Origin: Dichotomocladium elegans
Lineage: Eukaryota; Mucoromycota; Mucoromycetes; Mucorales; Lichtheimiaceae
Direction: 5' to 3'
DNA length: 64,000 bases
Assembly: GCA_025716815.1 (NCBI GenBank)
Contig: JAIXMN010000007.1
Span: 1,133,501 to 1,197,500, forward strand
The notes beneath the pieces are model-generated. The model was given only the letters and a program-made list of their open reading frames with translations, was not told the DNA's origin and ran no database searches. Numbering within the stretch: the first letter of the stretch is position 1; each line of letters opens with the position of its first letter. Positions 45,402 through 57,877 of this stretch are shown here, piece after piece. Both the position numbers and the translations under genes were made by a program.

Positions 45402-48400
45402 ATGACAGTTGCCACTCACAGCCGAGAGGCAACCATCAACTATCTGTCAGCTAAATTCAGCAGAGTAAATGAAGGTAGTCTTAAGGAATGGAAATGTATG
45501 AAAAGAAATACGTTCCTTATACACGATATGGGGGGGCCTAGCTACTATTAGTGGCGTCCTTAGGGATTGCGGGGACAATCGCGAAGCGGCTGAACGTTGT
45601 CTAGCAATTTGTGACAGAGATGTTGATGTCCAATCCAAGGGCAAAAAGAGGGCGCTACCACGCGATGCTGAAACCAATAGAAACAATAGGGCAAAGCGCG
45701 TGGATGTGGATGGAAGAGGTAAAACCAAGCTGCGTCGCTTGGTTTTTTGCATTGTCTTATATGCTAATATAGCTTGCATCTGAAACTGCAGAAAAAGAAA
45801 ACGGGTTGTCATCGCGCAAAAAGACTGTGAGCCGTAAGAAGCCGAAATCAGGTAGAGAAATCAAGAGCTATATATGCATGGGTGTGTGCTGCTAACAAAA
45901 AACGTGAGAGGGGAAGCGTATAGACTATTTCATACCTCCTACGGGCGAGGTGGTCGAAGACGAGAATCTCGAGTTACTTGGCGAGCAACAAGACGAGGAC
46001 TATGACTCGGATGGTGTTACGTTGCCGATGCGAACGCTGGATAATTTTGTGTTTTACAATGCGTACGACAACAACCGTTACTGCTCCATTGATCAGATCA
46101 ACGACATGGATTCGAACGTCGTTGGCTCAGGCGAAGTTGCTCCGATATTTGTGGATGACGATGACGAAGAGGAAGGAGATGACGACAGTGATAACGGCAA
46201 TCTACCCAATGCAATCCCTGTACAGCTCTCGGCCATCCTACGATGGGAACTCTGCGCTGGAGAAAAAGACGATATACCTGAGCTATGGCTGCTGACATGT
46301 TTTGGCTGGTATAAGTTACTGAAACCTGCGCCTCAGTATGAATCTTTCTTCAGGCCCATTCTCAACCGTATAATGCTCGTCAATGCTGTCGAGACAACCT
46401 TGTTACAGAGTTCCCTAAACGCCAGCTCAAGCTCAGCTGACGCTTTACCAGTAATAGATGAAGATGATCTGAAGGCCAATGCAGCCTATATCCTCGATGA
46501 CCTCAGCGACCTCATTGATAACAATGAATTCCAAAATACGGATCTCGTGAGGAAACTGAACCATTATGCAAAGGGCAAAAGAAACAAATCAGCCGAAAAG
46601 GCCCATTTCGCTGTTGGCGAAAAAAAGGAGACAAAATCATCCTACCTTAAAGCCAATCCCACCTGCGTCACGAGCCATATTGCTGCAATTGCAAAGGACA
46701 TGTTTGTCCGGAAATTGGTGGAGATCAAGGAGGCCGCGGAGGAGGTTGAACTTCGGTCCAAAATCCATGAGCAGAAGGCAACCCATTCAAACAAGGCAAT
46801 CTGCAGAACGCAAACCAAGACCGTAAAATGGGTCGGTCAGCCAACCCATAAAGAAGATGATCGGACGTATTATAGGAAGGCCGTTGTGGATGGCGAAGTT
46901 ATCCAGCCTGGTGACTGCGTCTATTTGCGCACAGATAAGCCTGAGCCTTGGTTTGCCAAGGTAATCGCTCTCTTCCACGATGACAGCGAAGGTGGCTTCA
47001 TGTTCCACGCTCGCTTCTTCTCGCACGGGAGAGAGACCGTGCTTGGTGAATTCGCTGGCGAGCGCGAGCTATTCCTGCTCGACGACTGCGCCGACAACCA
47101 CCTTGAGTCAGTGATGGGCAAATGCAACATTGCCCACCTGGAACCTGATGAAAGAGAACCGACAGAGTTTATTGATAAGAATTGGTGGTTCTACAGGTAT
47201 AGAAAGAAAACAAACCATCGACGTCACAATGTACTGACTGGAGCGTAGATTGTGGTACGATACCGAACATGCTTCTTTCGAAGATGCCGATCTGCATGAA
47301 GGTCACGTTGGGGAATGCTACTCCTGCATCGCGCAAGAGAAAGAGAAGACGAGGAATACCGTAGAATGGATTGCTGGTGGTTTCCGGCTGAAGGGTCACG
47401 AATACCATATCAATGATTTTGTATACCTACTGACCGGCGCAGCCAATGAGCCCTATGTGATTGGCCAAATTCGCACTTTGGACAAAGCAGCGAATACAGC
47501 GACGGTGAGAATCTTTATGCGGAGTGATGCGACCTCCTCGCTTGATCACTACAAAATGATCGAGGAGGGCCATAAACAAAAATACAAGGACAGCCGTAAA
47601 CTCCATTACACGGATGATTATGAAACCGTTAAGCTGACAGACATGGAAGGGACGTGTTGGATCGAGCGCGAGTGCGTCATAAGCGACATGGCAGCATACA
47701 AAACCGACCCGAATCACTTTTATCTTGGATCCACAAAGCTCATCCAGTGTGAGCAATGTAAGCTTGCCCGGGAAGAAAAACAAAAGAACGAAACCGAGTT
47801 CCTTCAGAGCTTTAGCAAGCTCAGAGCTCTGGATATCTTTGGAGGCTGCGGTGGCTTGACCTGCGGCATGGATATGACTGGTGTTGTCCAGACGCGGTAT
47901 GCGATTGAGTTTAATCCAGACGCTGCTGTGAGCTTTGAAAGAAATTTCGCGGAAACGATAGTGTACAACCAATGCGCGAACACGCTTCTCAGCCGAGCCA
48001 TTGCCCAACACGGGCGGAACGAGCAGGTAGAGCCGCTAGATGATTTTCGGGGTCGGCCCATCAAGGAGATGCCGCGGCCTGGTGATATTGATTTCATTTA
48101 TTGCGGACCGCCTTGCCAAGGCTTCAGCGGCATCAACAAATACAAGAAACTCGATGAGATCAAGAACACACTTGTCTGCACTGCATTGAGCTATGTTGAT
48201 TTCTACAAGCCGTCCTATTTTCTGCTAGAGAACGTACGTGGGCTGGTGTCTTTCAAACTTGGCAAGGAGCAGATCGAGAGCGGTGTGCTGAAGTACATCA
48301 TTCGGTGTTTGACATCGATGGGATACCAAGCACGATTCAGCATTCAGCAGGCGGGAAATCACGGTGTTGCCCAATCACGGCGACGGCTGTTTGTATGGGG

Positions 48401-49372
48401 CGCCAAGATCGGCAAGGAGCTGCCCGACTTTCCCGAGGTGTCACATTGTTTCCCCGGAGGATGCACAACCATTCATTTCAAGAATGGCACCTCGGTCAGT
48501 TATGACTCGCGCACAGGCGGGCGGGCGCCATTGCCAAGAATCACTGTTGGTGATGCGATTTCTGAGTTACCTGGTTTCGAGATGAAAAACGTGCACAAGG
48601 TGTTTCCTGACAACGAAAAATATAAAGAGATTCGCGAAAAGACCCTTGTCAAGCAGCTCGATTGCCTTAAAATGGTAGCCGGCGAGGACGTCCAGGATTA
48701 TACTAATCCGCCCGTTACCGATTTCCAAGCATGGCTGCGGAACGGTGCAGAGAAACTGTATAACCATGTTATGCGTGGATTTGATGCAATCAATATTGAA
48801 CGTATCTATAATATAGAAATGCGTCCGGGTGCTGACCATCTATGTAAGGAAAAACTCAAAAAGGCGATATAAGATGGGGGGGCGTGGACGTCTAAAAAAA
48901 AAACTTGCTTCTGCTAGGTTTACCACCCGAGCTTGAGCCTTGGTGTTTGAACCCCAAGAACCCCACGAGTGCAAGAAACAAGTTCTGGCGTGGCCTCTAC
49001 GGCCGCCTTGACTTTAACGACAAATTCAAGACGGCATTGACTGACATGTCACCCATGGGCAAACAAGGAGTAAGTTCTTACGCGTCTCTATCTGCTATAA
49101 AACTGTAACAAGCATTTGGCCATTAGACCATCGTCCATCCAAATCAACGTCGTATCCTGACAGTACGCGAGGCCGCACGTTCGCAAGGCTTCCCTGACAC
49201 CTTCATCTTTGACAGCGCAGCAGAGGCCCGAAATCGAAGAATCGTCTCAATGCACATGCAGATAGGCAATGCCGTACCCATCCCGCTATCTTTAGCGCTT
49301 GGCAGGCGTCTGAAAGAAGCCATGATCAAAGATTGGCTGAAAAGCCGGGGAAGGTCAAGCCAACAACAATAA
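45402..49372 (+). CDS. DNMT1: DNA (cytosine-5) methyltransferase, DNMT1 type, with CUE-like N-terminus
   Basis: Seven exons (45402-45474, 45542-45718, 45792-45851, 45924-47196, 47249-48843, 48918-49069, 49127-49372) join in phase to 1191 residues. Order: a CUE-like helical segment (residues about 8-50); a basic linker; an RFTS-type domain (about 140-260, [11 protein letters not shown] and [19 protein letters not shown]); two BAH domains (about 400-520 and 575-690); and the catalytic domain. The catalytic motifs are [19 protein letters not shown] with the nucleophilic Cys, [15 protein letters not shown] and [11 protein letters not shown]...QIGNAVP. RFTS plus tandem BAH defines the DNMT1 maintenance class, which copies CpG methylation after replication with a UHRF1-type partner. 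No CXXC zinc finger is visible between RFTS and BAH. The start is the first ATG giving the in-phase CUE-like segment. Confidence 0.93.
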
Positions 49373-49831
49373 AAAAAAAAGATAAATAGTGGGGGAGGGG
49401 TGTTGAAACTCACAATGTTGTTCCAAATCCCTCTATCATTATCCCACCCGTTCCTGCCTAGATCTTTCACATGTATAATCAGTATAACCCACGCAACAGA
49501 AAAAAAAAGAGTATATCTACATTTTGTATTTAAGCTGCTGTACAACCATCGGAACGAAAGGGGAAAAGAATACTATGTCGAAGCAAGTGGAAAGAAAGGT
49601 GTGTGTGTGTGCGTTAGGGGGTGGGTTAATGTGTGATTATGGAAACAATAGAGTTATTGGACGAAGCGCTATGATCGTTTTGGGAAGAGCTGATGAATTC
49701 CTCTGGATAACTGAATAAAAGGCAGTTTCGTTTTCGAACCGTCTGTTCGCTGGATGACTGCCTTGTTTGAAGAGTACGCGAACGTAAGTCAGTAAAAATG
49801 GTGAAGACATTATGGATATGAATGAATATTA
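49373..49831. other. Convergent 3' intergenic stretch
   Basis: Between the ends of DNMT1 (+) and the Sds3-like gene (-). A-rich after the DNMT1 stop, GT run at 49601-49611. No gene is seen. Confidence 0.5.
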
Positions 49832-51796
49832 TTAGTTCACCTCCGTGTCAGTCGAAGTGAGTAGTTTGGCATTATATCGGCCACCATTTCCATCCACAAC
49901 AGTGAAGTGTTCTCCTTTCTTAAAGAGACGCCCGTAGTAATACAAATGGCCTTGACAGGGTCGGATCGACCGTTCGTATGTATCCAGAGCGCTTGAACTT
50001 TCACAGCTCGATGGCGTTTCCCGGTTTAGCTTGTTTTCGTCAACATCACAATCATCTTCTTGATTGGGAGACCGGGGTGCATGAAGCAGCTGTATAAATA
50101 GAACGATGGTTGAGCGATGGATTGATTAGAAAGGAACATAGGCAAAGAACCAGGTAGACCCTTACGCCAAGAGCAACCATATCTTCGTCAATAGAGCTGG
50201 GGGGGATCCCTTCAGGACGTGGTGCGAGTGGGAATCCGACGAAATGAGCGATCTTCTGCAAGTCTCTGGTGTCGGCAGTCCTACGGCGTTTGCGGAGTAG
50301 CAAGACCTCGGGATCTGGGATACGATCGCTATCTATGAGCAATGAATTATAGAAGACAGGCCGTCAGATTCACGCGCCAAAGCCCTGGGTCTGCAAAACG
50401 ATGGTCTCTACCAGTCAATGTATCCATCAGCTTATCTCTTTCGCTCTCCATATTCCAACGTTTTCGGTTCAGCGATTCTAGAATAGTTCTCCGCAATGCA
50501 TTCTTTCCAGACTAGCAAATTGTGAAGAACATTACAAATGAGTACAAGCTTATACATGCTATATTTGACGCTGTTGACTCACAATAAAATCAATATTGGC
50601 TTGGTATTCGAGCCCATCAAGCTGGCGCTGATAGTTGATCCGCTTGTACCGCCGCCAGGTCTCGGCGGTCCGTATCCGTTCATTTTTCTTCATCTCAATC
50701 CGCTCCATCATGGCCACAAGATCCGGATGTGTGCCTGGTAAAAGCGATTGTGAGCATGACCTGTCATGATCCTAGATTAGAATTACCTTGTGCAATCATG
50801 AGAGCTTCTTGATTGAGTTCTGCCATTCTTTCTCGGTACATCCTACAGATCCCTTACATGTAAGCATGGCAAAAGAGCGAGCAGATAATGCGTCTTAGAC
50901 TTACGTGTCCCTTAACCGCGCAAACTCAATTTCGATCTTGGTCAGCGCATCTAATGCCTCCTTATGCCATTTCTCATATTCGCCATCGCCGTCGTCTACA
51001 GGGCCCTCATTAATTTTCTCTACTTCTTTTCACCTTCTGTATCTGTAAACGGTTGTATACCATCTTTTAATAACTGCTGTTGCTGCTGTTGCTGACATGC
51101 TTCCTTTTTTGTTCTTTCTCTTCCTTCCTCATACAAGATTTCATTCCTGGTGGTGACTGTGGCGGTGGCAGAATGGATGCAAGTGTTGCCTGCCTCGGTG
51201 GGTATCCGTTCCTCCTTTTTCTCCTGCTGATGATGATGAGCCCTCTTCACTCAATGGATTTTACATATTCGACGTACTTCCCCCATTTCTTGCTTTATCA
51301 TCACGGACGATGCAACCCGTGTTTCGGGCATTATCGCGGTGGTTGTTACTGTGGATTCTGTCTCTGCCACAGTTGTGGCGCTGTAAGAAGCCGTAGTAGT
51401 TGGATCGTCCGTTTGATCGCACGCGTGGGAGGTTAACTCAGAATCCATTTTTGAAGTAGAAGCAGCGACATTTGAGGTGGACTCAACCGCTTGTTGTTGT
51501 TGCTGCTGCAGTTCATCCTCCAAATCAACAGGACCGTTGCTCAACGTATCCGAGGTGTCTTCGAAAAGAGTTTCCTCAACGGGCAACTTTTCAATCGGTG
51601 TGAGGACCTCTTCGCCATCGCCCAATACAAAATCGACGTCTTCGTCAACGTTGCCGTGTTCGCCTGAACCAGTCAAGTTTGCGATTTCGCTCAGCTCAGA
51701 GGGGGAAGAGCCAAGCGAGAGTCGAGAGGAGCCTGGTCGCGTCGGCACATTGTTCTCTACATCGTCGCCGGAAATTACCGAAGAAAGTCCTTCCAT
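49832..51796 (-). CDS. SDS3: Sds3/BRMS1-family histone deacetylase complex subunit
   Basis: Eight exons. The firm ones are 50905-51012 (approximate 5' limit), 50787-50842, 50583-50734, 50412-50511, 50166-50332 and 49832-50089, all in phase. The core has EIEFARLRDTMYRERMAELN, QEALMIAQGTHPDLVAMMER and RRYKRINYQRQLDGLEYQAN, the Sds3 coiled-coil signature. The C-terminus (GHLYYYGRLFKKGEHFTVVD) matches the small beta domain ending Sds3/SUDS3. The N-terminal exon (about 51272-51796) is acidic, serine-rich and disordered, followed by a Q-rich exon. Two 5' introns would be only about 35-50 bases, so that part is provisional. Sds3 tethers and activates Rpd3-type deacetylase within the Sin3 complex. 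Confidence 0.83.
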
Positions 51797-53416
51797 TCTG
51801 AACGTCTTTTATTCGCCTTGTTCTCGATTATAATTTCTCCCCCGCAAATCTGGCAGGCGAAAACGTGTGGGTGTAAATGTCACAAGGAAGAGACTTGACG
51901 AGTGCCAAGCGGGATCGTAATGTCGAAAGGAATCCAGTGTCGACGCGAAAAAGCGAGAAGTACTTGATTTTTCGAGAAAGAATAAAAAGAGAAAGATACT
52001 GGGTGGGATGTTGGAAGGAGTAAGGGCTAATGCGGGGGTTCGTTGCTCGGTAGGTGGAAGAGTAAAGGGGATGCCTGAGCAGAGAAGGATGTGACAGGAG
52101 CAATTTCAAATAGAGCTTTGGGACAATGGACAGGCGCGTTCGAAAGAACAGAGAGAGTGTGTGGACGAGGAGAGGAAGGCAAACGGAAAGCCAGAGACGA
52201 CCGAAAAAAAGCAGTGCTCAGTACGAGTGTGCGTGCTTGACGGAAAAATGAATTTGCCAGAATTTCTGGTATTGAAAGTGGAGCCGAAATATTGAAATGC
52301 AGCAGTTGAGGGAGAGCAATGATTCATAGTTTTACATGGAATGAAAAGTAGCTTCGAGGTGCAACTAGTGCTTGGAATCTGTATTAATAAGATTTGTTGT
52401 GACGATAAAATATCCCCAATCCATCGGATCATGCCTGAGCATGTTGACAGACCCAATGGATCTGCATGATACACACGAAGGATGTACCACCCTCCTCATC
52501 GCACGCCATCCGAAGAAAGGATCGAACAGTGAAAAGCGGTGAAACCGGTGTTTATTACCTCCAATCCGATGCCTCTTGCGAGTAACCGTGAAATGGAGAC
52601 ACAACAGTATTGCTGGACACTCCTCCTAGTTGCACAAAGAGCACCACCGCAAGTACAGGAGAGTGAGGCATTCGCCCAGTGTATCACGAGATCATCGGAG
52701 GGTCGTCTATTGCTCCATAGCCCAAAATAAATATACCCATAAAATTAACCTATCGCAGGGGGATAAAAGGGATGTCGCTACCACCTGAGCTGGACATGGG
52801 CTGTGCATGGTTGACGCTATCGATGGGAGGGAGGTCCCATGTGTACTCTACACGACTTGACAGACATTTCACCTTCTGTACATTCGATGAAGGCAGAGGA
52901 AATGGACGCTGTACGGTGTAGTTTAGGTTTTCTTGTTTAAGAAAATAACCCCTCGATCTTTAACGCTCTGGGAGGATTGGGTGTGTGTTTTGACGGGGTA
53001 AATAAAAAGACGTTACAGTATATGAGGGCTTGTTCGCGTCACATAACTTGGCTCTCTTCACCCGACTTGACACGTTCTTGCTCATTCCACATCTCCTACC
53101 CCCAGGACTTGATCGCCGTCCCAACCTCCCTCACCTTTGAATTGTCTCAGACTGTCCGACTTCGTCCACTAATAGTTGCCGCGCTTACCACTCCAACCCT
53201 TCCCTTCCACTTCATCATTCCTGGATCCTTTTCTCTGTTCGTACCAAAGCCCTATAGGCGACCACTGGCCGCTCTCTTTTAGCTTCCTCCTCAGCTTGCG
53301 CTTTTGTCGGCCACAGCCCTTTCTGTTTTCTCTCTTTCTCTCTCTATCTCTCTCTTTCCCCTTCCTCTTTCTCTTTCTGCGCACCCTTTGCATTCTGAAA
53401 CCTGTATTTCACATCG
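51797..53416. other. Divergent promoter region, SDS3 and RasGEF genes
   Basis: About 1.6 kb between divergent genes. CT-rich sequence (53300-53385) precedes the RasGEF start. Open frames such as 52106-52474 (-) and 52539-52730 (+) carry no motifs, and no gene is supported. Confidence 0.45.
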
Positions 53417-56231
53417 ATGCAACAACCAGAATTGATATATTCTGAAGCGTATCAACTACTTGATCAAGGTCAAGTCAAGGTACATGGATCACTATTCACA
53501 ACGGACATGATAAATCATGGGGCTTACATCTGCTGTCAAACAGGATGCATATAGGAAATTCGTGAGCGCAATTGAAGCATCCGCCCAGCAGCTGTACAAC
53601 GTCAACTATATTCATCGCTGTAAAGTATCTTTTATTACAGTGGTGTGGGGTAACAAATATCTTGGTCTGGGGTATGGGAGAAGAGAATGCAGGGAAAACA
53701 TCTTTAATATATTGTTGATGCCTGTCTTGAACCTGCAATCTTTTTCATGCATGTTACAAAGCCATCGTCTCCAACGATTCTGATTTCCAAATCCCGATAT
53801 CGGTCATCCGGTCAAGCTTGCACCATCTTGAAGATATCGCGGAGTGCAAAGTAATGTACTCTTTGTCTGCTTCTCCACTAGATCATAGAACTCCACCATG
53901 GGAGAAGATCGCTTGTACTAGCCAAGAAGGCCAGCGAAACATCCACCGTTCATCCATTTCCATGATTCCTCCTCCACTCCCCCCAAAACCTGTCTTTCCA
54001 CCCAAGCAATCTTTTACCACCCCAACATCGCCTCAAGTTCACAGTGATGAGACGCCTCAACAGCCCTCACCGTTGCTGGTCGATGGTGTACATACTAGCT
54101 TCGACTACGATCATACCAAAAATATGAATTCCGTAGCTGACGGATTAACTGCAGTGGACCATCCCAATGGCGATCATCAAGATTCTGAAGTCGATTCTGA
54201 CGACGACGAAGACGACGACGAAGATTTCATCCGATTTAATCAACATCTGACAGCGCACGGTAACATGAATGGTTTCACACATAAGGAGGGAGGTATGAAT
54301 TCCACCAAGTTTATCGGCTGTTAGTAGATACCACACGCCCAAAGCGCGCAGGTCATATAGACACGAGACCTCGTTCTATGTCTGAAGATACGTTCAGACG
54401 CAGCAATGCCCAGAACAAGCGACCAAAGTCCCTGAGCATGACATACCCGAACCCGCCTCCCGCAATATCTTATTCACCTGTAGGCGTAGATGTACTTGCT
54501 GAGTCGGTAGTCGATGCATCTATCCTCATGCCAGCGCAAACAAACCAAGGGGACAACCTCGCCCCTCCTCCATCCCCGGGTGCAATGAATGTGGGTGGTA
54601 CCTTATCAAATTACGTGCCACATATCCCTGCGCCGCCGCTGCTGAAAACCCACCGTCAGCTTCAGAGTAGGCTAAATGAACTGGAAGAGGCAGCAGCTGG
54701 TGCTATGGTATCAAAACCAGGAACGCGTATACACGACACGAAACCACACCAAAGCAACAGTCCTCTGTTGTCTCAGACAAAACAATTAGCGTCTGATAAT
54801 TGTGTTGATTCGGTATCGCAACTGTCCGCGACAATTGCGGAGACCCGCGAGACACTTAACAGGATCCGAACGCTGTACATGAGCGCAGCTACCATTCCCG
54901 ACATTATGCAGTTCCCTCCGTACCTCGTTGCCTATCAGCTCACTCTCATTGATTCGGCTATCTTTAGGCGTATCCCACCGCACGCGCTGCTTACACACTC
55001 CCCACGCACCCCGCACCCGCGCATCGTGGCTTCGACGGACTTTTTCAATTACATCACACGAGTGATAGAGCATTCGATCCTCTTACCGCAAGAAGTGTCC
55101 CGCCGAGCTGAACTAGTCAACAGATGGATCAAAATTGCTGTCCAATGTCTCTCTCTCAATAACTATCAAACCTTAAAAGCCATCATCTCTGCTCTTGGAA
55201 CACCGCCTATTCAGCGACTATGCCGGACCTGGGATTGCATACCCAAGAAGCGTATGGCCAAACTAGAGCATCTCTCTTCGCTCATGTCCGAAACGGACAA
55301 CTACGGGGAGTATCGCCTCCATATGCGTTTCGATGTAAAGAAGCACTGGCATCGGCCCGTCGTCCCGTTCTTGGGGGTATTTATCCACGATATGACCTAC
55401 CTCCTCGCCGCTGCAGTCGACAAGGATGACCCCGCAAGGGATCCGCGTGTGCAAACTGTTCTTGACAAAGTCCGGATCTTCCAACTCGCCCCACCATATC
55501 CTCAGCAATATCCCTTCACTCATAAATTGTCGGGTAGCAACGCTGGAGGAAGAAAATATGGGTTTCTTACCAATGCCATACATCGAAACGCATCTCTAGT
55601 CAAGAACAAGGTGCCAGCTCTCTTTGGAGCCGACAGTGATCATCCCTTAAAAGAAGTCTCCCAAATATCAGCATCAGGGGCGTCAACCGCAACACTAATC
55701 GGGAACGACGTGAGAGTCGAGCAACACCTCATCACCCAATATCTGCTCATGCGGCCTTGGGTTCACGAAAAGCTGATTGACGAATTAAGTGTGCTCCGCG
55801 AACCGCCAAGGCCAACTCGAAACAGAAGCGCATCCCCGCGAGCGCCTAGCACCCGCAGCAATCGAAGTTCATACACGAGCTCAATATTTAGCAATGCCAA
55901 CTCGTTGGTGCGTCGTGGCAGCGGGAATAGCGCGTATACCAGTACTCGGTCTAGCTGGGAAGACGAGGACGTTAAACAGCAGCTCAAAAGTAGCAGCAGC
56001 GGTGCAGGTGGAAACGGGGGCATTTGGCCATTTCGAAAGAGTCCAGAGATGGTCCGTACTATGACCCTACCATCGCCCGAAAGTGCGCAATTAGGCATCT
56101 GGAGTGATGAGGATAATGCAGTAGAATCAGGCTCTGCAACTCCTCAACTAAAATATCCCGCGCAGCCTTCCAGTATGCGCCGGACATCATCAGCTACGAG
56201 CAAGATTCTGTCAAGAAACGTAGGTTTATAA
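53417..56231 (+). CDS. Ras guanine-nucleotide exchange factor with N-terminal helical (MIT-like) region
   Basis: Four exons (53417-53479, 53544-53619, 53762-54292, 54325-56231) join in phase to 858 residues. Residues 1-75 form short amphipathic helices (ELIYSEAYQLLDQGQVKDAY, FVSAIEASAQQLY, then SSLHHLEDIAEC), similar in spacing to an MIT-type three-helix bundle. A proline-rich stretch (IPPPLPPKPVFPPK) that could bind SH3 domains and an Asp/Glu run follow. The catalytic Cdc25-homology domain lies at about 415-600, with FPPYLVAYQLTLIDSAIFRR, then RRAELVNRWIKIAVQCL, NYQTLKAIISALGTPPIQRL and VPFLGVFIHDMTYL. The C-terminus is serine- and arginine-rich and disordered. It should load GTP on a Ras- or Rap-type GTPase. 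An RasGEF_N module is not obvious. Confidence 0.87.
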
Positions 56232-56545
56232 CGGTGCTTCGTTGTTTCTTATTACTTATGCTGTTCTCATATTATCGGTTAGAAAAAAACTTGATCCCCC
56301 TTTTCACACACTCACACACACTCTCTCTCTGTTTGCCAACATACACATAGATGTCACTCAGCGAACAAACTGTACATACATAAAACTTTTTGAGAAAGGT
56401 GAAGTACACCATTTCCATATTAGGTTGTCAATAACAATGGCCTAAAATTTAGAGCGTGCATTATGCTATTGCTTGTCCTCATCTCTTTTCTCCTTTTCCC
56501 ACTTTCTCTGTATTTTTTCTTTCTCCCACTTAGTAGTGTCAAGTG
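56232..56545. other. Intergenic between RasGEF and four-TM gene
   Basis: 3' end of the RasGEF gene and leader of the next gene on the same strand. CA/CT-rich at 56307-56330. No gene is seen. Confidence 0.5.
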
Positions 56546-57687
56546 ATGGAACATTATCCGCTGGACGAGCGAGAGACACGACTGATACATACAGACTATC
56601 GATCATTACAAAAATGCTTTGGCTGCATCCATTTACGGATAGGAAGCGCATTGGCTTGTTCGATCATTGCGGTAAGATAATACGCTCTGCGAAGGCCAAC
56701 AGAACAGCAACTTCAATCTGACAAGTCTATTGTTGTTAACAGGGCATATCCTTTTATCTTGCCGTCATATCCTTTCAAAACTCCAGTCGTAAGCATGAAA
56801 GATCCCTTTTCCACCCAAAGCTTTAATTCACATCAATTGACTTTGAACAGCATTCTATTCATATCTGCAACAAGCACCTCTTTCCGTCTTTGGCGTAGCA
56901 AATTTGTTTCTGGGAGTCGTTGCTCTTTTTGCAATCGCTGCAACGTATCTGGTAAGCCAATCAGGATGATCCGCATAAAGAGATTTGTTGTATAATCCAG
57001 GCACTATTAGGATGTGTACGAGTATATTCTGGTAGTTTCACACGCTCTTTACGTCGCGATAGGCGCTGTACTGATCGACCAATTCGTCAACGCCATTCTC
57101 TTTATTGTTTATCGAGGAGATTACACAGAATGGTGCATCACCACTCATTTTGAAAACTTTGGTCCTGTCCTGTCCAATATCACTGCTTCTGACACCACTG
57201 CAGATCAACATGATTTTTACAACTGCGACCGCACATGGCAAGATGAACTCAAGTTCGGGTTCTTGGCCTTCTTTATGATGGCATCTTTTTATGTAAGTGT
57301 TGATGCATACATCCATGTATATAGATAAGAATATAAATGTCTGTCTCTTTTCGTTCGAAGATCTATTGCGCAATATGCTTTTTATCCTATCGCGTGAAAC
57401 GGTTTATTCGATTATCCATCCTCCTCGGCGCTCACTCGCACCCGCAATACCATGTGCCGGTGATGCCTCCCATGGTATCTGCGGGTGTCCGATCCGCAGA
57501 CCCCACGGGAAGTCTTGCCCCTGACCCAATGATTGTACCTCCTCAAGGTGGCCCTCTTCAGCCACCCATGATGCGTTCAGACCGTCCAAATGTTATCGTG
57601 TTGAACAATGAACGACCGGGTAGAAAGAAAAGCCGTAGCAACAGCCACCCATCCTCGCCACCTCCTTATACCTTAAATATAAAGTGA
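56546..57687 (+). CDS. Four-transmembrane protein with C-terminal PPPY motif
   Basis: Five exons (56546-56671, 56743-56788, 56851-56951, 57011-57292, 57361-57687) join in phase to 293 residues. The N-terminus has a CFGCIHLR motif directly before the first membrane segment (IGSALACSIIAGISFYLAVI). Three more follow: VFGVANLFLGVVALFAIAAT, YILVVSHALYVAIGAVLIDQ and FGFLAFFMMASFYIYCAICF. An extracytosolic loop between the third and fourth carries N-x-S/T sites and two cysteines. The cytosolic tail is proline-rich and basic and ends SPPPYTLNIK, so residues 285-288 form a PPxY motif for WW-domain ligases. I know of similar tetraspan-like fungal proteins with a cysteine-rich start, but no established function. 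A vacuolar or plasma membrane adaptor is conceivable. Confidence 0.76.
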
Positions 57688-57877
57688 TTCACGTGCCAAT
57701 CTTTGATTCTTTCTTGTGATTCCAAGCGGATGTGTAACAGTGCACATGAAGCGTCCAGAATAGCGCGCGCACAGAGCATGTTCGCTGTATTCAAATTGAC
57801 TCCCTCTTTCTCTCTTCGTATTCCCATATCGTTTTCTCGTCTATTTTATATGCGTATGAACATATTCTTGCTTTAAT
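57688..57877. other. Short intergenic, promoter of the histidine kinase gene
   Basis: Only 190 bases separate the four-TM gene stop from the kinase start, so the promoter is compact. TTTTATATGC at 57845-57854 is TATA-like. Confidence 0.45.

Noticed and set aside
47427..48011. Long minus-strand frame of 194 codons
   Set aside because: Antisense shadow of DNMT1; the plus strand carries all methyltransferase motifs in order.
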